In this document: positions 1 through 5,701 of the stretch, in pieces | Position numbering within the stretch: position 1 is the first letter of the stretch | How the letters are laid out: every line of letters starts with the position of its first letter | Position numbers and translations under genes: made by a program | Notes under the pieces: generated by a model | What the model saw: only the letters and a program-made list of their open reading frames with translations | Told to the model about the DNA's origin: nothing | Databases searched by the model: none | NCBI GenBank assembly: GCA_002408065.1 | Contig: DHQI01000102.1 | Location: 1-5,783 of the forward strand | Length of the DNA stretch: 5,783 nt | Source: Bacteroidales bacterium UBA5342 | GTDB taxonomy: Bacteria > Bacteroidota > Bacteroidia > Bacteroidales > UBA5342 | Direction: 5' to 3'

Positions 1-3000
1 GCTACACGCCTCAGGAAAATATCTGGGGCTTGGATTCCTTTACTTACGAGGTGCGCGATGCACAATTCAAAATGTCTGAGACTGCTACGGTTTTTATTCA
101 AATTGATAGTGTTAATGAGGCACCACTTCCGGGCCATCTCAGTGTAAATTTAACGGAGGACGAATCGGACTCTTCTAATGTGGTGATATTAGCTGGTAGT
201 CCTGACTTTTCAGCCCTTACCTTGGTGGATGTAATCAATAGCAATAACGGCAGAGCCTTCATAGCAGGGGATTCTATAATATATATACCCAAAGCTGATT
301 TTAATGGTTTAGATACCATTCGTTATGCCATTGCTGATGCTGAAAATGATACGGTTTGGGCTTCTGTTTATTATACGGTATTGCCTGTGAATGATGCGCC
401 TATGGCTTATAATGATTCGCTAAGTACGCTTGAAGATATGGTCTTGCATATTTCGCCATTATCCAATGATAAGGATGCTGAAGATCTTGTGCTAAACGAT
501 TTTACAATAACTTCTGACCCTCAACTAGGAACGCTTAATACGGATAGTCTGGAGTTTATTTATACACCACAGGCAAATGTGTGGGGAGTGGATACCTTCA
601 GATATTTTGTGCGCGATGCTCAGGGGCTTAAATCAAATACGGCTACAGTTGTTATTACCATCAATAGTGTGAACGAAGCGCCGGTATTAAGTACTGTAAG
701 GGTGAATTTGACCGAAGACCATAAAGATACCACCAATGTGATGCTGAAGGCACAAAGTCCGGATAAGTCTGCCTTGACCTTGGCCGGCTTGTCAGCACCT
801 CTGTATGGTTCTGCTACTTTTATGGGGGATAGTGTTTTCTATACGCCTGCACGGGATTTCTTAGGAAAAGATACCCTGACATATTATGTGCACGATGCTG
901 AGAATGATACGGCTCAGGCCTTATTGATTTATAATGTAATCCCTGTTAATGATGCTCCGGTAGCTGTTACTGATTATGCTCATACCATTGAAGATAGTGT
1001 GGTATATATATATCCGATGGTAAATGATTATGATGCCGAGGATGTTACGGTGAGTAAGTGTCATATTGTTTCGCAAGGCACTAAAGGAAGCTGTGTGGTG
1101 GATAGTAACGCTATCATTTACACACCAGAACCTAACCTTTGGGGGCTGGATAGCTTTACCTACACTGTAGAGGATGCTTACGAAGTGATATCGGAGCCGG
1201 CTACCGTTTACATCACTATCGACAGTGTCAACGAAGTACCTATTCTGAAAAATATCAGCATCAATATCACCGAGGATGAAAACGACACAATAGACGTGTT
1301 ATCCACTGCTCAGAGTCCTGACTTCTCTGCGCTGACACTCTTTGCTGTATCGTCAGGTAACATAGGTACAGCCACTATCTCAGGAGGACAAGTGATTTAT
1401 ACTCCAGAAGCTAACTACTCGGGAAAAGATACCCTTGCTTATTGCATACACGATGCCGAAAATGATACCGCTGTAGCTTACTTGTGTTACAATATTATAC
1501 CGGTGAATGATGCACCTGTGGCGGTGAATGATACGCTTTCTACACTGGAAGATGAGGCCTTTGTTTTAGATATTCTGGCCAATGACTATGATGCCGAAGA
1601 CAGTACTGTGATAGATTACACAATTCTATCTCAACCAAAACTGGGAGCTATATCTACAGATAGTTTGGAGGTTACTTATACACCGCAAGAAAACATTTGG
1701 GGATGTGATTCCTTTACGTATGTCGTATTCGATATGCAGCGTGTTATGTCACAGGTGGCCACCGTTTATATTAGAATTGATAGTGTGAATGAGGCGCCGG
1801 TTCTGAGTGATTTTAAAGTTAATGTAACAGAGGAAGAAAATGACACCTGTAACGTAATGTTGTTGGCACAAAGTCTTGATTTTTCAGCATTAACATTGGT
1901 ATCTGTGAGTCAGGGTAGTCATGGTAAGGCGAGGGTGAATGCTCATTCCGTGATTTATACGCCTGATCATAATTTTGCAGGTCTGGATACGGTATGTTAT
2001 TCTGTGAAAGATGCGGAGAATGATACTTCTTCAGCTTTTATTTTCTACAATGTAAGTGCTGAGAATGATGCACCTGTAGCCCATAATGATACACTTTATA
2101 CTATAGAGGATCAAGCCTTCGTTTTTGACGTTCTAAGCAACGATTACGATGCTGAGGACTGTGTTGTTACCGACTTTACCATTCTCACACAAACAAAACG
2201 AGGTTTGTTGTCGGTAGATAGTTTAGGCTTTACTTACACCCCACAGGCCAATGTTTGGGGAGTGGATACCTTTACGTATTTTGTACACGATGCTCAGGGG
2301 CTTAAATCAAATACTGCCACTGTTGTCATTACCATCGATAGTGTGAATGAAGCGCCGCTTCTGAAAAACTTCAACATCAACGTTACCGAAGACAAGAGTG
2401 ACACAACCGAGGTGTTGACCAGTGCACAGAGTCCAGATTTCTCTGACTTGACACTCTTTGCCGTATCGCAGGGCAACAATGGTACGGCCGTCGTTTCGGA
2501 CAGTCAGGTTATTTATACCCCTGCTGCTGATTTCTTAGGAAAAGATACTTTGGTGTATTGTGTTCACGATGGCGAAAATGATACTGCTGTGGCTTACTTG
2601 TATTACAATATCATTCCGGTAAATGATGCTCCTGTAGCTCTTGATGACAGGTTCTCTACTTTGGAAGACAAAGCCTTTATTCTTGATATATTATGCAACG
2701 ATTATGATGCAGAGGATGGTGTAATTGCCAACTTTAGCATTCTTACACAAACAAAACTAGGTGTGTTGTCAGTGGATAGTTTAGGCATTACATACCTACC
2801 GCAGGAAAATGTTTGGGGAGTGGATAGTTTTACCTATTGTGTAACAGATTGCTATAACGTACCATCTAATGTGGCACATGTCTATATTACCATTGATAGT
2901 GTGAACGAAGCGCCAGTAGTCATAGATATGGAGCAAAATATATTTGAGGATAGAGGTGATACAATTGATGTGCTGGCAGCAGCTCTTTCGCCGGATGCTT

Positions 3001-5588
3001 CACCTTTGCATATTGCGCAGTATTGCGACGCTGCACATGGGAAAGTGAGTATTTGTCATGAGCAAATCATTTATGTACCTGATTCTAATTATTATGGAAG
3101 TGATAGTATAAGCTATACTTTGGTTGATGGTGAAAACGATTCAGCTTCTGCAATGATTCGATTCAATATTGCTCCGGTAAACGATGCGCCTATAGCATAT
3201 GATGATGAATATAAGCACATAATAGAAAATAATGAGTATGACGCTATAGTCCTCAAGGTGACGGAGAATGATTACGATGCAGATCTTGAAGAGCCAATGG
3301 GACAGGTGATTATAGATGTCCGTCCTGTGTCTGGTCAGGCTGTGACGGGAGTAGATCCCTTGGAGATTGTTTATTCACCTGTTCCGGGCTTTGATGGTAT
3401 CGATTCGCTTTCTTACCATTTGCTCGATGACTTCGGGGCAGCTTCCCCAAGGGCATGGGTTTACCTGACTATAGAGCAGAAAAATAGCGGGATGCTTTAT
3501 GCTATCGATGATACAATAGTAGTGTATGAAGATGGTATTTACGACTTAAACCCGATAGAGCTTGATGTCATGATGAAAGGTGATTCGGTGGTGATGAAAA
3601 AGGGCGGTTTGACGGAGAAGAGTACGAGCCTGACGAAGCATATTGAAACCCTATATGGTTCTTTCCAAATCGAAAATGATACCTTATGGCATTACAGCCC
3701 GGATGCTGATTTTTATGGTTGGGATACCACCTATTACTGGGTGGAAGAGCTGGATGGTTCTTTTGCAAGATCGATGATGCTTATTCACGTATTGCCTGTT
3801 AATGATGCGCCGGTTTGTGATCTCTTGCCGCAATTAAACTCTTGTACACAGAATGATTCTCTACTCTCTGTTTCGAAAGGGCTGTGGCACGATGTGGATG
3901 GTGATCTGAGCTTTACTTATACATGGTATGGTGAGCGTGATTCTGTCTTGGTTCAGTTTGAGAATACTTCAGACACCATAACTCTAACAGAGGATATGAA
4001 GGTCTATAATATCTGGTGTGAGCTTACCGCTAGTGATGATGGTTATCCTTTGCCGGGATTACAGACAATAGCGCTCTCTGACACCTTAGCATCTTACTAT
4101 CATAAACCCGAAGGTTTGGTGGCCAGTGCCGATACTTTGTGTAAATCGTGGCATAGTGGTCACTTGATTAGCACACTTGACTGTGCTGGTAACAACGACG
4201 GGCATGCCCACGAATTTATCCTGAATAATTATCAGGATTGCTTTGAGATAGTAGGTAATAAGCTCTATCTCGACACCACTGTATTGTACATAGATATTGA
4301 TGTTTTTGATTTAGATATCACTATTACTCATCCTGATATGGGAGGTTTGAACGATGAGTTTGAGCTGAAATTGACTGTCGTTAATGATTTGAAACCTTTG
4401 ATGCAAAAAGGATATCCTTTCGTTGCAGAAGTATTTGGTGATAGTGTGACGGTGAAGGTTATGGCTGATAAACCGGCCCATGTTTATTTTGAAGTGAAAA
4501 CCGCTGATGGTATCATTGAGAAAGCCTCTGAACTGTATAATCCGGAGATGACGATCATTGATCAATACCAAGAGTTGCTCTTGTGCAAGGGAGGTTTGAG
4601 CTCTCAGGAAGATTATGAAATGGTCGTTTATCTGGCCGATACTACTGAGCAGAGCTTTACCTCGGTGTATGCGCTGCCGTTTACCACTGAGGATATTATT
4701 GCTCCTGAGTTTATGCAAAGCACCCCGTATGTGTTAAGAACTTCCGAAGACTCTGCCATTATTGTTGTGGCAGTGGATGAAGCTGCTAAGGTAAGATATC
4801 AGATTTGGGAAAATGATATGACCGTATCGGTCTTGGGAGACTTTGTATTGGATACAGCTATGGTGCTTGATACTGCTGCTTTTGTTGCTGTTGAAGAGCA
4901 GCTCTACCACATTAAAATAGGAGGATTGAAATCACAAATGGAGTATCTGATGTTGATGTATGCTGAGGATACCCTCTTGAATGCCAATGAGAATTTAAGT
5001 CTTTCATTTACAACGCATGATACGGTGATGCCTTTCTTCCCGGGTGGACGTCCGCACATCAGGCGTATCATCGATAGCCGAATCACCTACGAGGTGTGTA
5101 GTAGTGAGGATGCTGTGCTTTATAGTCGTTTGTCTCAGGTTGGTGTGGTGATTAATGATGTGGAAGAAAACCAGCCGCTTATTTATTCGAATGAAATGCA
5201 GGTGCCAGAAAATGATGAACTCTCGATAGAAACAGAAGCTCTCAATCTGGATGGTGAATACCGTTTAGACTTTATGTTAGAAGATAGTGCGGGTAATAGA
5301 TCCATAGTTCATAGTGTAGAGTTCCGTTATCCGGAACTGATGGGCGTAGGTCTTAAAAGTGCGTTGATACACCAGGGTGAACAGTTGGAGTTTACCAATG
5401 TACAGATGGATGCAGACTATGTCTTGTACAATATGCATGGCCGCATATTAAGTGCCGGAAGTATTTCTAAAGAGGCGGCTACTGTTAATGTTGATCATCT
5501 CTTTGATGGTAATTTTGTAGTGCGTGTCAACAACCGTTGGCAAGATGAAAGCTTCCGCTTTATAAAATCGACGCATACCCGTCCGTAA
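1..5588 (+). CDS. Giant T9SS-exported surface protein with alternating cadherin-like/Ig-like repeats (5' partial)
   Basis: The frame is open from the left edge (first whole codon at 3) to TAA at 5586-5588, giving 1861 residues; the real start and signal peptide lie upstream. A TTG at 30 is not the start, because the conserved motif YTPQENIWG is already encoded before it. Order: about 36 residues of an A module; six B and five A modules in strict alternation (111-3176); two diverged modules (3177-3797); a DVDGD Ig/PKD-like module; a cadherin-like module; three FN3-like modules; a C-terminal sorting-type domain. Seen directly: VNEAP/VNDAP linkers, YTP..(F/W)G.DT.TY motifs, acidic loops, no internal membrane segments. 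Known: such repeats build rod-like adhesins, and type A sorting domains direct T9SS export and are cleaved on surface attachment. Inferred: a calcium-stiffened surface adhesin, perhaps for cell or polysaccharide contact. SprB of gliding Flavobacterium is a similar giant repeat protein, but orthology is not claimed. No operon partner is visible. Confidence 0.93.
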   Translation, partial: YTPQENIWGLDSFTYEVRDAQFKMSETATVFIQIDSVNEAPLPGHLSVNLTEDESDSSNVVILAGSPDFSALTLVDVINSNNGRAFIAGDSIIYIPKADFNGLDTIRYAIADAENDTVWASVYYTVLPVNDAPMAYNDSLSTLEDMVLHISPLSNDKDAEDLVLNDFTITSDPQLGTLNTDSLEFIYTPQANVWGVDTFRYFVRDAQGLKSNTATVVITINSVNEAPVLSTVRVNLTEDHKDTTNVMLKAQSPDKSALTLAGLSAPLYGSATFMGDSVFYTPARDFLGKDTLTYYVHDAENDTAQALLIYNVIPVNDAPVAVTDYAHTIEDSVVYIYPMVNDYDAEDVTVSKCHIVSQGTKGSCVVDSNAIIYTPEPNLWGLDSFTYTVEDAYEVISEPATVYITIDSVNEVPILKNISINITEDENDTIDVLSTAQSPDFSALTLFAVSSGNIGTATISGGQVIYTPEANYSGKDTLAYCIHDAENDTAVAYLCYNIIPVNDAPVAVNDTLSTLEDEAFVLDILANDYDAEDSTVIDYTILSQPKLGAISTDSLEVTYTPQENIWGCDSFTYVVFDMQRVMSQVATVYIRIDSVNEAPVLSDFKVNVTEEENDTCNVMLLAQSLDFSALTLVSVSQGSHGKARVNAHSVIYTPDHNFAGLDTVCYSVKDAENDTSSAFIFYNVSAENDAPVAHNDTLYTIEDQAFVFDVLSNDYDAEDCVVTDFTILTQTKRGLLSVDSLGFTYTPQANVWGVDTFTYFVHDAQGLKSNTATVVITIDSVNEAPLLKNFNINVTEDKSDTTEVLTSAQSPDFSDLTLFAVSQGNNGTAVVSDSQVIYTPAADFLGKDTLVYCVHDGENDTAVAYLYYNIIPVNDAPVALDDRFSTLEDKAFILDILCNDYDAEDGVIANFSILTQTKLGVLSVDSLGITYLPQENVWGVDSFTYCVTDCYNVPSNVAHVYITIDSVNEAPVVIDMEQNIFEDRGDTIDVLAAALSPDASPLHIAQYCDAAHGKVSICHEQIIYVPDSNYYGSDSISYTLVDGENDSASAMIRFNIAPVNDAPIAYDDEYKHIIENNEYDAIVLKVTENDYDADLEEPMGQVIIDVRPVSGQAVTGVDPLEIVYSPVPGFDGIDSLSYHLLDDFGAASPRAWVYLTIEQKNSGMLYAIDDTIVVYEDGIYDLNPIELDVMMKGDSVVMKKGGLTEKSTSLTKHIETLYGSFQIENDTLWHYSPDADFYGWDTTYYWVEELDGSFARSMMLIHVLPVNDAPVCDLLPQLNSCTQNDSLLSVSKGLWHDVDGDLSFTYTWYGERDSVLVQFENTSDTITLTEDMKVYNIWCELTASDDGYPLPGLQTIALSDTLASYYHKPEGLVASADTLCKSWHSGHLISTLDCAGNNDGHAHEFILNNYQDCFEIVGNKLYLDTTVLYIDIDVFDLDITITHPDMGGLNDEFELKLTVVNDLKPLMQKGYPFVAEVFGDSVTVKVMADKPAHVYFEVKTADGIIEKASELYNPEMTIIDQYQELLLCKGGLSSQEDYEMVVYLADTTEQSFTSVYALPFTTEDIIAPEFMQSTPYVLRTSEDSAIIVVAVDEAAKVRYQIWENDMTVSVLGDFVLDTAMVLDTAAFVAVEEQLYHIKIGGLKSQMEYLMLMYAEDTLLNANENLSLSFTTHDTVMPFFPGGRPHIRRIIDSRITYEVCSSEDAVLYSRLSQVGVVINDVEENQPLIYSNEMQVPENDELSIETEALNLDGEYRLDFMLEDSAGNRSIVHSVEFRYPELMGVGLKSALIHQGEQLEFTNVQMDADYVLYNMHGRILSAGSISKEAATVNVDHLFDGNFVVRVNNRWQDESFRFIKSTHTRP
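3..110 (+). repeat. A0: C-terminal 36 residues of an A module cut by the window edge
   Basis: It encodes YTPQENIWGLDSFTYEV and ends in IDSV before the VNEAP linker, which matches the second half of the complete A modules. Its closest look-alike is A3 (1503-1784), three units downstream, which also has TPQENIWG followed by DSFTY. It shows that the array continues upstream of the window. Confidence 0.9.
111..668 (+). repeat. Composite unit 1 (B1 111-386, A1 387-668)
   Basis: B1 carries LTEDESD, AGSPDFSALTL (SPDFSALTL at 198-224), GLDT and DAENDT (336-353). A1 carries NDKDAED, where the usual NDYDAED tyrosine is lysine, and TPQANVWGVDTF. It ends in INSV, so it lacks the aspartate of the usual IDSV. 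Bases 614-640 are identical to 2288-2314 in A4. Confidence 0.9.
669..1226 (+). repeat. Composite unit 2 (B2 669-944, A2 945-1226)
   Basis: B2 carries LTEDHKDTTNV, AQSPDKSALTL (F replaced by K), FLGKDTL and DAENDT. Bases 855-874 are identical to 2529-2548 in B5. A2 is the most diverged of the regular A modules in its first half: IEDSVVYIYPMVNDYDAED lacks the usual (V/I)LxND strand. It also has two cysteines flanking the central glycine hairpin (KC and SC). Its end, DAYEV followed by VYITIDSVNE, resembles A5. Confidence 0.9.
1227..1784 (+). repeat. Composite unit 3 (B3 1227-1502, A3 1503-1784)
   Basis: B3 begins VNEVP rather than VNEAP, then ITEDENDT, AQSPDFSALTLFAV, GKDTL and HDAENDTA. A3 carries STLEDEAFVLDIL, NDYDAED, TDSLE, TPQENIWGCDSFTY and IDSV. 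The start of B3 uses many C-ending codons (atc, aac, gac), a trait shared with the start of B5. Confidence 0.9.
1785..2342 (+). repeat. Composite unit 4 (B4 1785-2060, A4 2061-2342)
   Basis: B4 carries VTEEENDT (EE in place of ED), AQSLDFSALTL (P replaced by L), GLDTV and DAENDTS. Its exit reads SAENDAP rather than PVNDAP, the only such change at a B-to-A junction. A4 carries TIEDQAFVFDVL, NDYDAED, ILTQTK, SVDSLG and TPQANVWGVDTF. Its second half is closest to A1, while its first half is closest to A5. Confidence 0.9.
2343..2900 (+). repeat. Composite unit 5 (B5 2343-2618, A5 2619-2900)
   Basis: B5 carries VTEDKSDTTEV, AQSPDFSDLTLFAV, FLGKDTL and HDGENDTA. A5 carries STLEDKAFILDIL, NDYDAED, ILTQTK, SVDSLG and YLPQENVWGVDSFTY. 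The 13 bases at 2187-2199 (A4) recur at 2745-2757 (A5), one unit away. A5 ends with cysteines in YCVTDCYNV. Confidence 0.9.
2901..3176 (+). repeat. B6: last, partly diverged B module
   Basis: It keeps the exact 276-base length but has drifted: IFEDRGDT for the TED segment, SPDASPLHI for SPDFSALTL, GSDSISY for GKDTLTY, and DGENDS for DAENDT. Two cysteines flank the central hairpin glycine (QYC and SIC), placed for a possible cross-strand disulfide. It marks the C-terminal end of the regular array. Confidence 0.85.
3177..3479 (+). repeat. A6: diverged A-type cadherin-like module (101 residues)
   Basis: It opens with VNDAPIAYDDEY and keeps the acidic ENDYDAD loop (about 3264-3284), a YSPVPGFDGIDSLSYHL segment and a final VYLTI strand. 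The module is seven residues longer than the regular A form, and the following linker is KNSGM instead of VNEAP. The calcium-loop acidic residues and overall fold pattern are kept, so it is probably a functional relative of A that has left the homogenised array. Confidence 0.8.
3480..3797 (+). repeat. A7: strongly diverged Ig-like module (106 residues)
   Basis: The sequence AIDDTIVVYEDGIYDL resembles the A-module entry strand. The ending YSPDADFYGWDTTYYWV followed by HVLPVNDAP is typical of the family. The middle, about 3570-3645, is unlike the other modules: it is lysine-rich (MMKGD, MKKGG) and lacks the NDYDAED loop. It is the last tandem-95-like module before the membrane-proximal part. 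Confidence 0.75.
3798..4100 (+). other. Ig/PKD-like module with DVDGD acidic loop
   Basis: After the last VNDAP linker the sequence changes type. It has HDVDGDLSFTYTWY with DVDGD at 3891-3905, then a D-S-V segment, TSDTITLT, and a cysteine in IWCELTASDDG. This is the pattern of bacterial Ig or PKD-like domains that begin with a D-x-DGD calcium-type loop and end in a 'vtasDdg' strand. The family name is uncertain; the beta-sandwich assignment is reasonable. Confidence 0.6.
4101..4394 (+). other. Cadherin-like module
   Basis: The order of motifs fits a cadherin repeat. There is an entry strand HLISTLDCAGNNDG, then FILNNYQDCFEIVGNKLYL (the 'F.i.g..L' strand of cadherins) and a final strand FELKLTVVND. 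The usual DRE/LDYE calcium motifs are not clearly present, so calcium binding here is doubtful. Two cysteines (DC and DCF) could pair. Assignment is by pattern only. Confidence 0.55.
4395..5336 (+). other. Three consecutive FN3-like modules
   Basis: Modules run about 4395-4700, 4701-5030 and 5031-5336. The first two share a clear plan: an entry such as 'yP.v' followed by VTVKVMADKPAHVYFEV or IIVVAVDEAAKVRYQIW, then a GGL-S/KSQ-x-EY turn, an MVVYLADT or MLMYAEDT strand, and an ending FTTED or FTTHD. The first ends in IAPEF and the second in VMPFF. The third (ITYEVCSSEDAVLYSR, then EYRLDFMLEDSAGN) is weaker. This is the fibronectin-III-like plan common in Bacteroidota surface proteins, often next to T9SS sorting domains. 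Confidence 0.65.
5337..5585 (+). other. C-terminal sorting domain of the type IX secretion system (type A-like)
   Basis: The last 80 or so residues fit the Por_Secre_tail/type A pattern: a strand ending VLYNMHGR (MHGR at 5433-5444, the usual 'yd..G..v' segment), LFDGNFVVRV (5499-5528, the 'L..G.Y.v.v' segment), and a basic ending FRFIK (5553-5567) four to six residues before the stop. Known role: it targets the protein to the T9SS translocon and is removed by the PorU sortase during surface attachment. The expected YPNP-type opening motif is not seen, so the start of the domain is diverged. Confidence 0.8.
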
Positions 5589-5647
5589 TGAAAGAGTTGA
5601 CTGTTATATCTAATGTTTTGCGCTCCTCAGAACCTCGCTAAACAATG

Positions 5648-5691
5648 CTTTGCGTTATAGCTTATGATAGGATGTAAGCTATTACGCAAAG
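5648..5691. repeat. Imperfect 17-base inverted repeat with 10-base loop
   Basis: The left arm at 5648-5664 (ctttgcgttatagctta) is complementary to the right arm at 5675-5691 except for one T-T mismatch (5656/5683), with a loop at 5665-5674. It lies 59 bases after the stop codon of the giant gene. A hairpin in the transcript could protect the 3' end or assist termination, but the stem is AT-rich and no T-run follows on either strand. It may instead be a member of a dispersed intergenic palindrome family. Confidence 0.7.
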
Positions 5692-5701
5692 ACACGCAAA
5701 G
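5684..5701. repeat. Direct repeat of acgcaaag, 10-base spacing
   Basis: The octamer acgcaaag occurs at 5684-5691 and again at 5694-5701, one helical turn apart. Its complement ctttgcgt is at 5648-5655, so the left arm of the inverted repeat could pair with either copy. The right arm of the inverted repeat overlaps the first copy. Confidence 0.65.

Larger units (their letters stand above)
3..3176 (+). repeat. Tandem array of alternating A/B cadherin-like modules, 558-base period
   Basis: Linker motifs VNEAP (start of B) fall at 111, 669, 1227, 1785, 2343 and 2901. VNDAP linkers (start of A) fall at 387, 945, 1503, 2061 (as ENDAP), 2619 and 3177. Every B is therefore 276 bases (92 residues), every A is 282 bases (94 residues), and the unit is exactly 558 bases. 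Both module types follow the tandem-95/Big_9 pattern: a TED near the start, a glycine hairpin, YTP, G.DT..Y and an A..Y.I.PVN exit strand. A keeps the acidic ND(Y)DAED loop; B replaces it with SPDFSALTL and carries DAENDT near its end. The array begins outside the window. Confidence 0.95.

Noticed and set aside
30..32. TTG as the start codon of the giant protein
   Set aside because: The frame is open to the left edge and codons 3-29 already encode the conserved YTPQENIWG motif, so the protein begins outside the window.
98..319. Minus-strand open frame of 73 codons
   Set aside because: It lies opposite the repeat array. A similar antisense frame at 2294-2479 reads the same linker backwards (SGAS-TLS), showing that it is a by-product of the repeats.
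2294..2479. Minus-strand open frame of 61 codons
   Set aside because: Antisense shadow of modules A4/B5 with no recognisable protein features.
3..3176. CRISPR array or mobile repeat
   Set aside because: The periodicity is protein-coding, in frame and degenerate at third codon positions, not short identical repeats with unique spacers.
3568..3768. Minus-strand open frame of 66 codons
   Set aside because: Antisense to a well-supported module; composition is low-complexity Pro/Ser and not protein-like.
4311..4718. Minus-strand open frame of 135 codons
   Set aside because: It is the longest antisense frame, but it overlaps the cadherin-like and first FN3-like modules, has no recognisable motif, and the sense frame is clearly coding.
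4904..5086. Minus-strand open frame of 60 codons
   Set aside because: Antisense to the second and third FN3-like modules, with no supporting motif or ribosome site.
5596..5612. TTGACT followed by TATATC as a promoter
   Set aside because: The spacing is far too short for a sigma-70 promoter, and Bacteroidota use a different consensus (TTTG and TAnnTTTG), which I do not find here.
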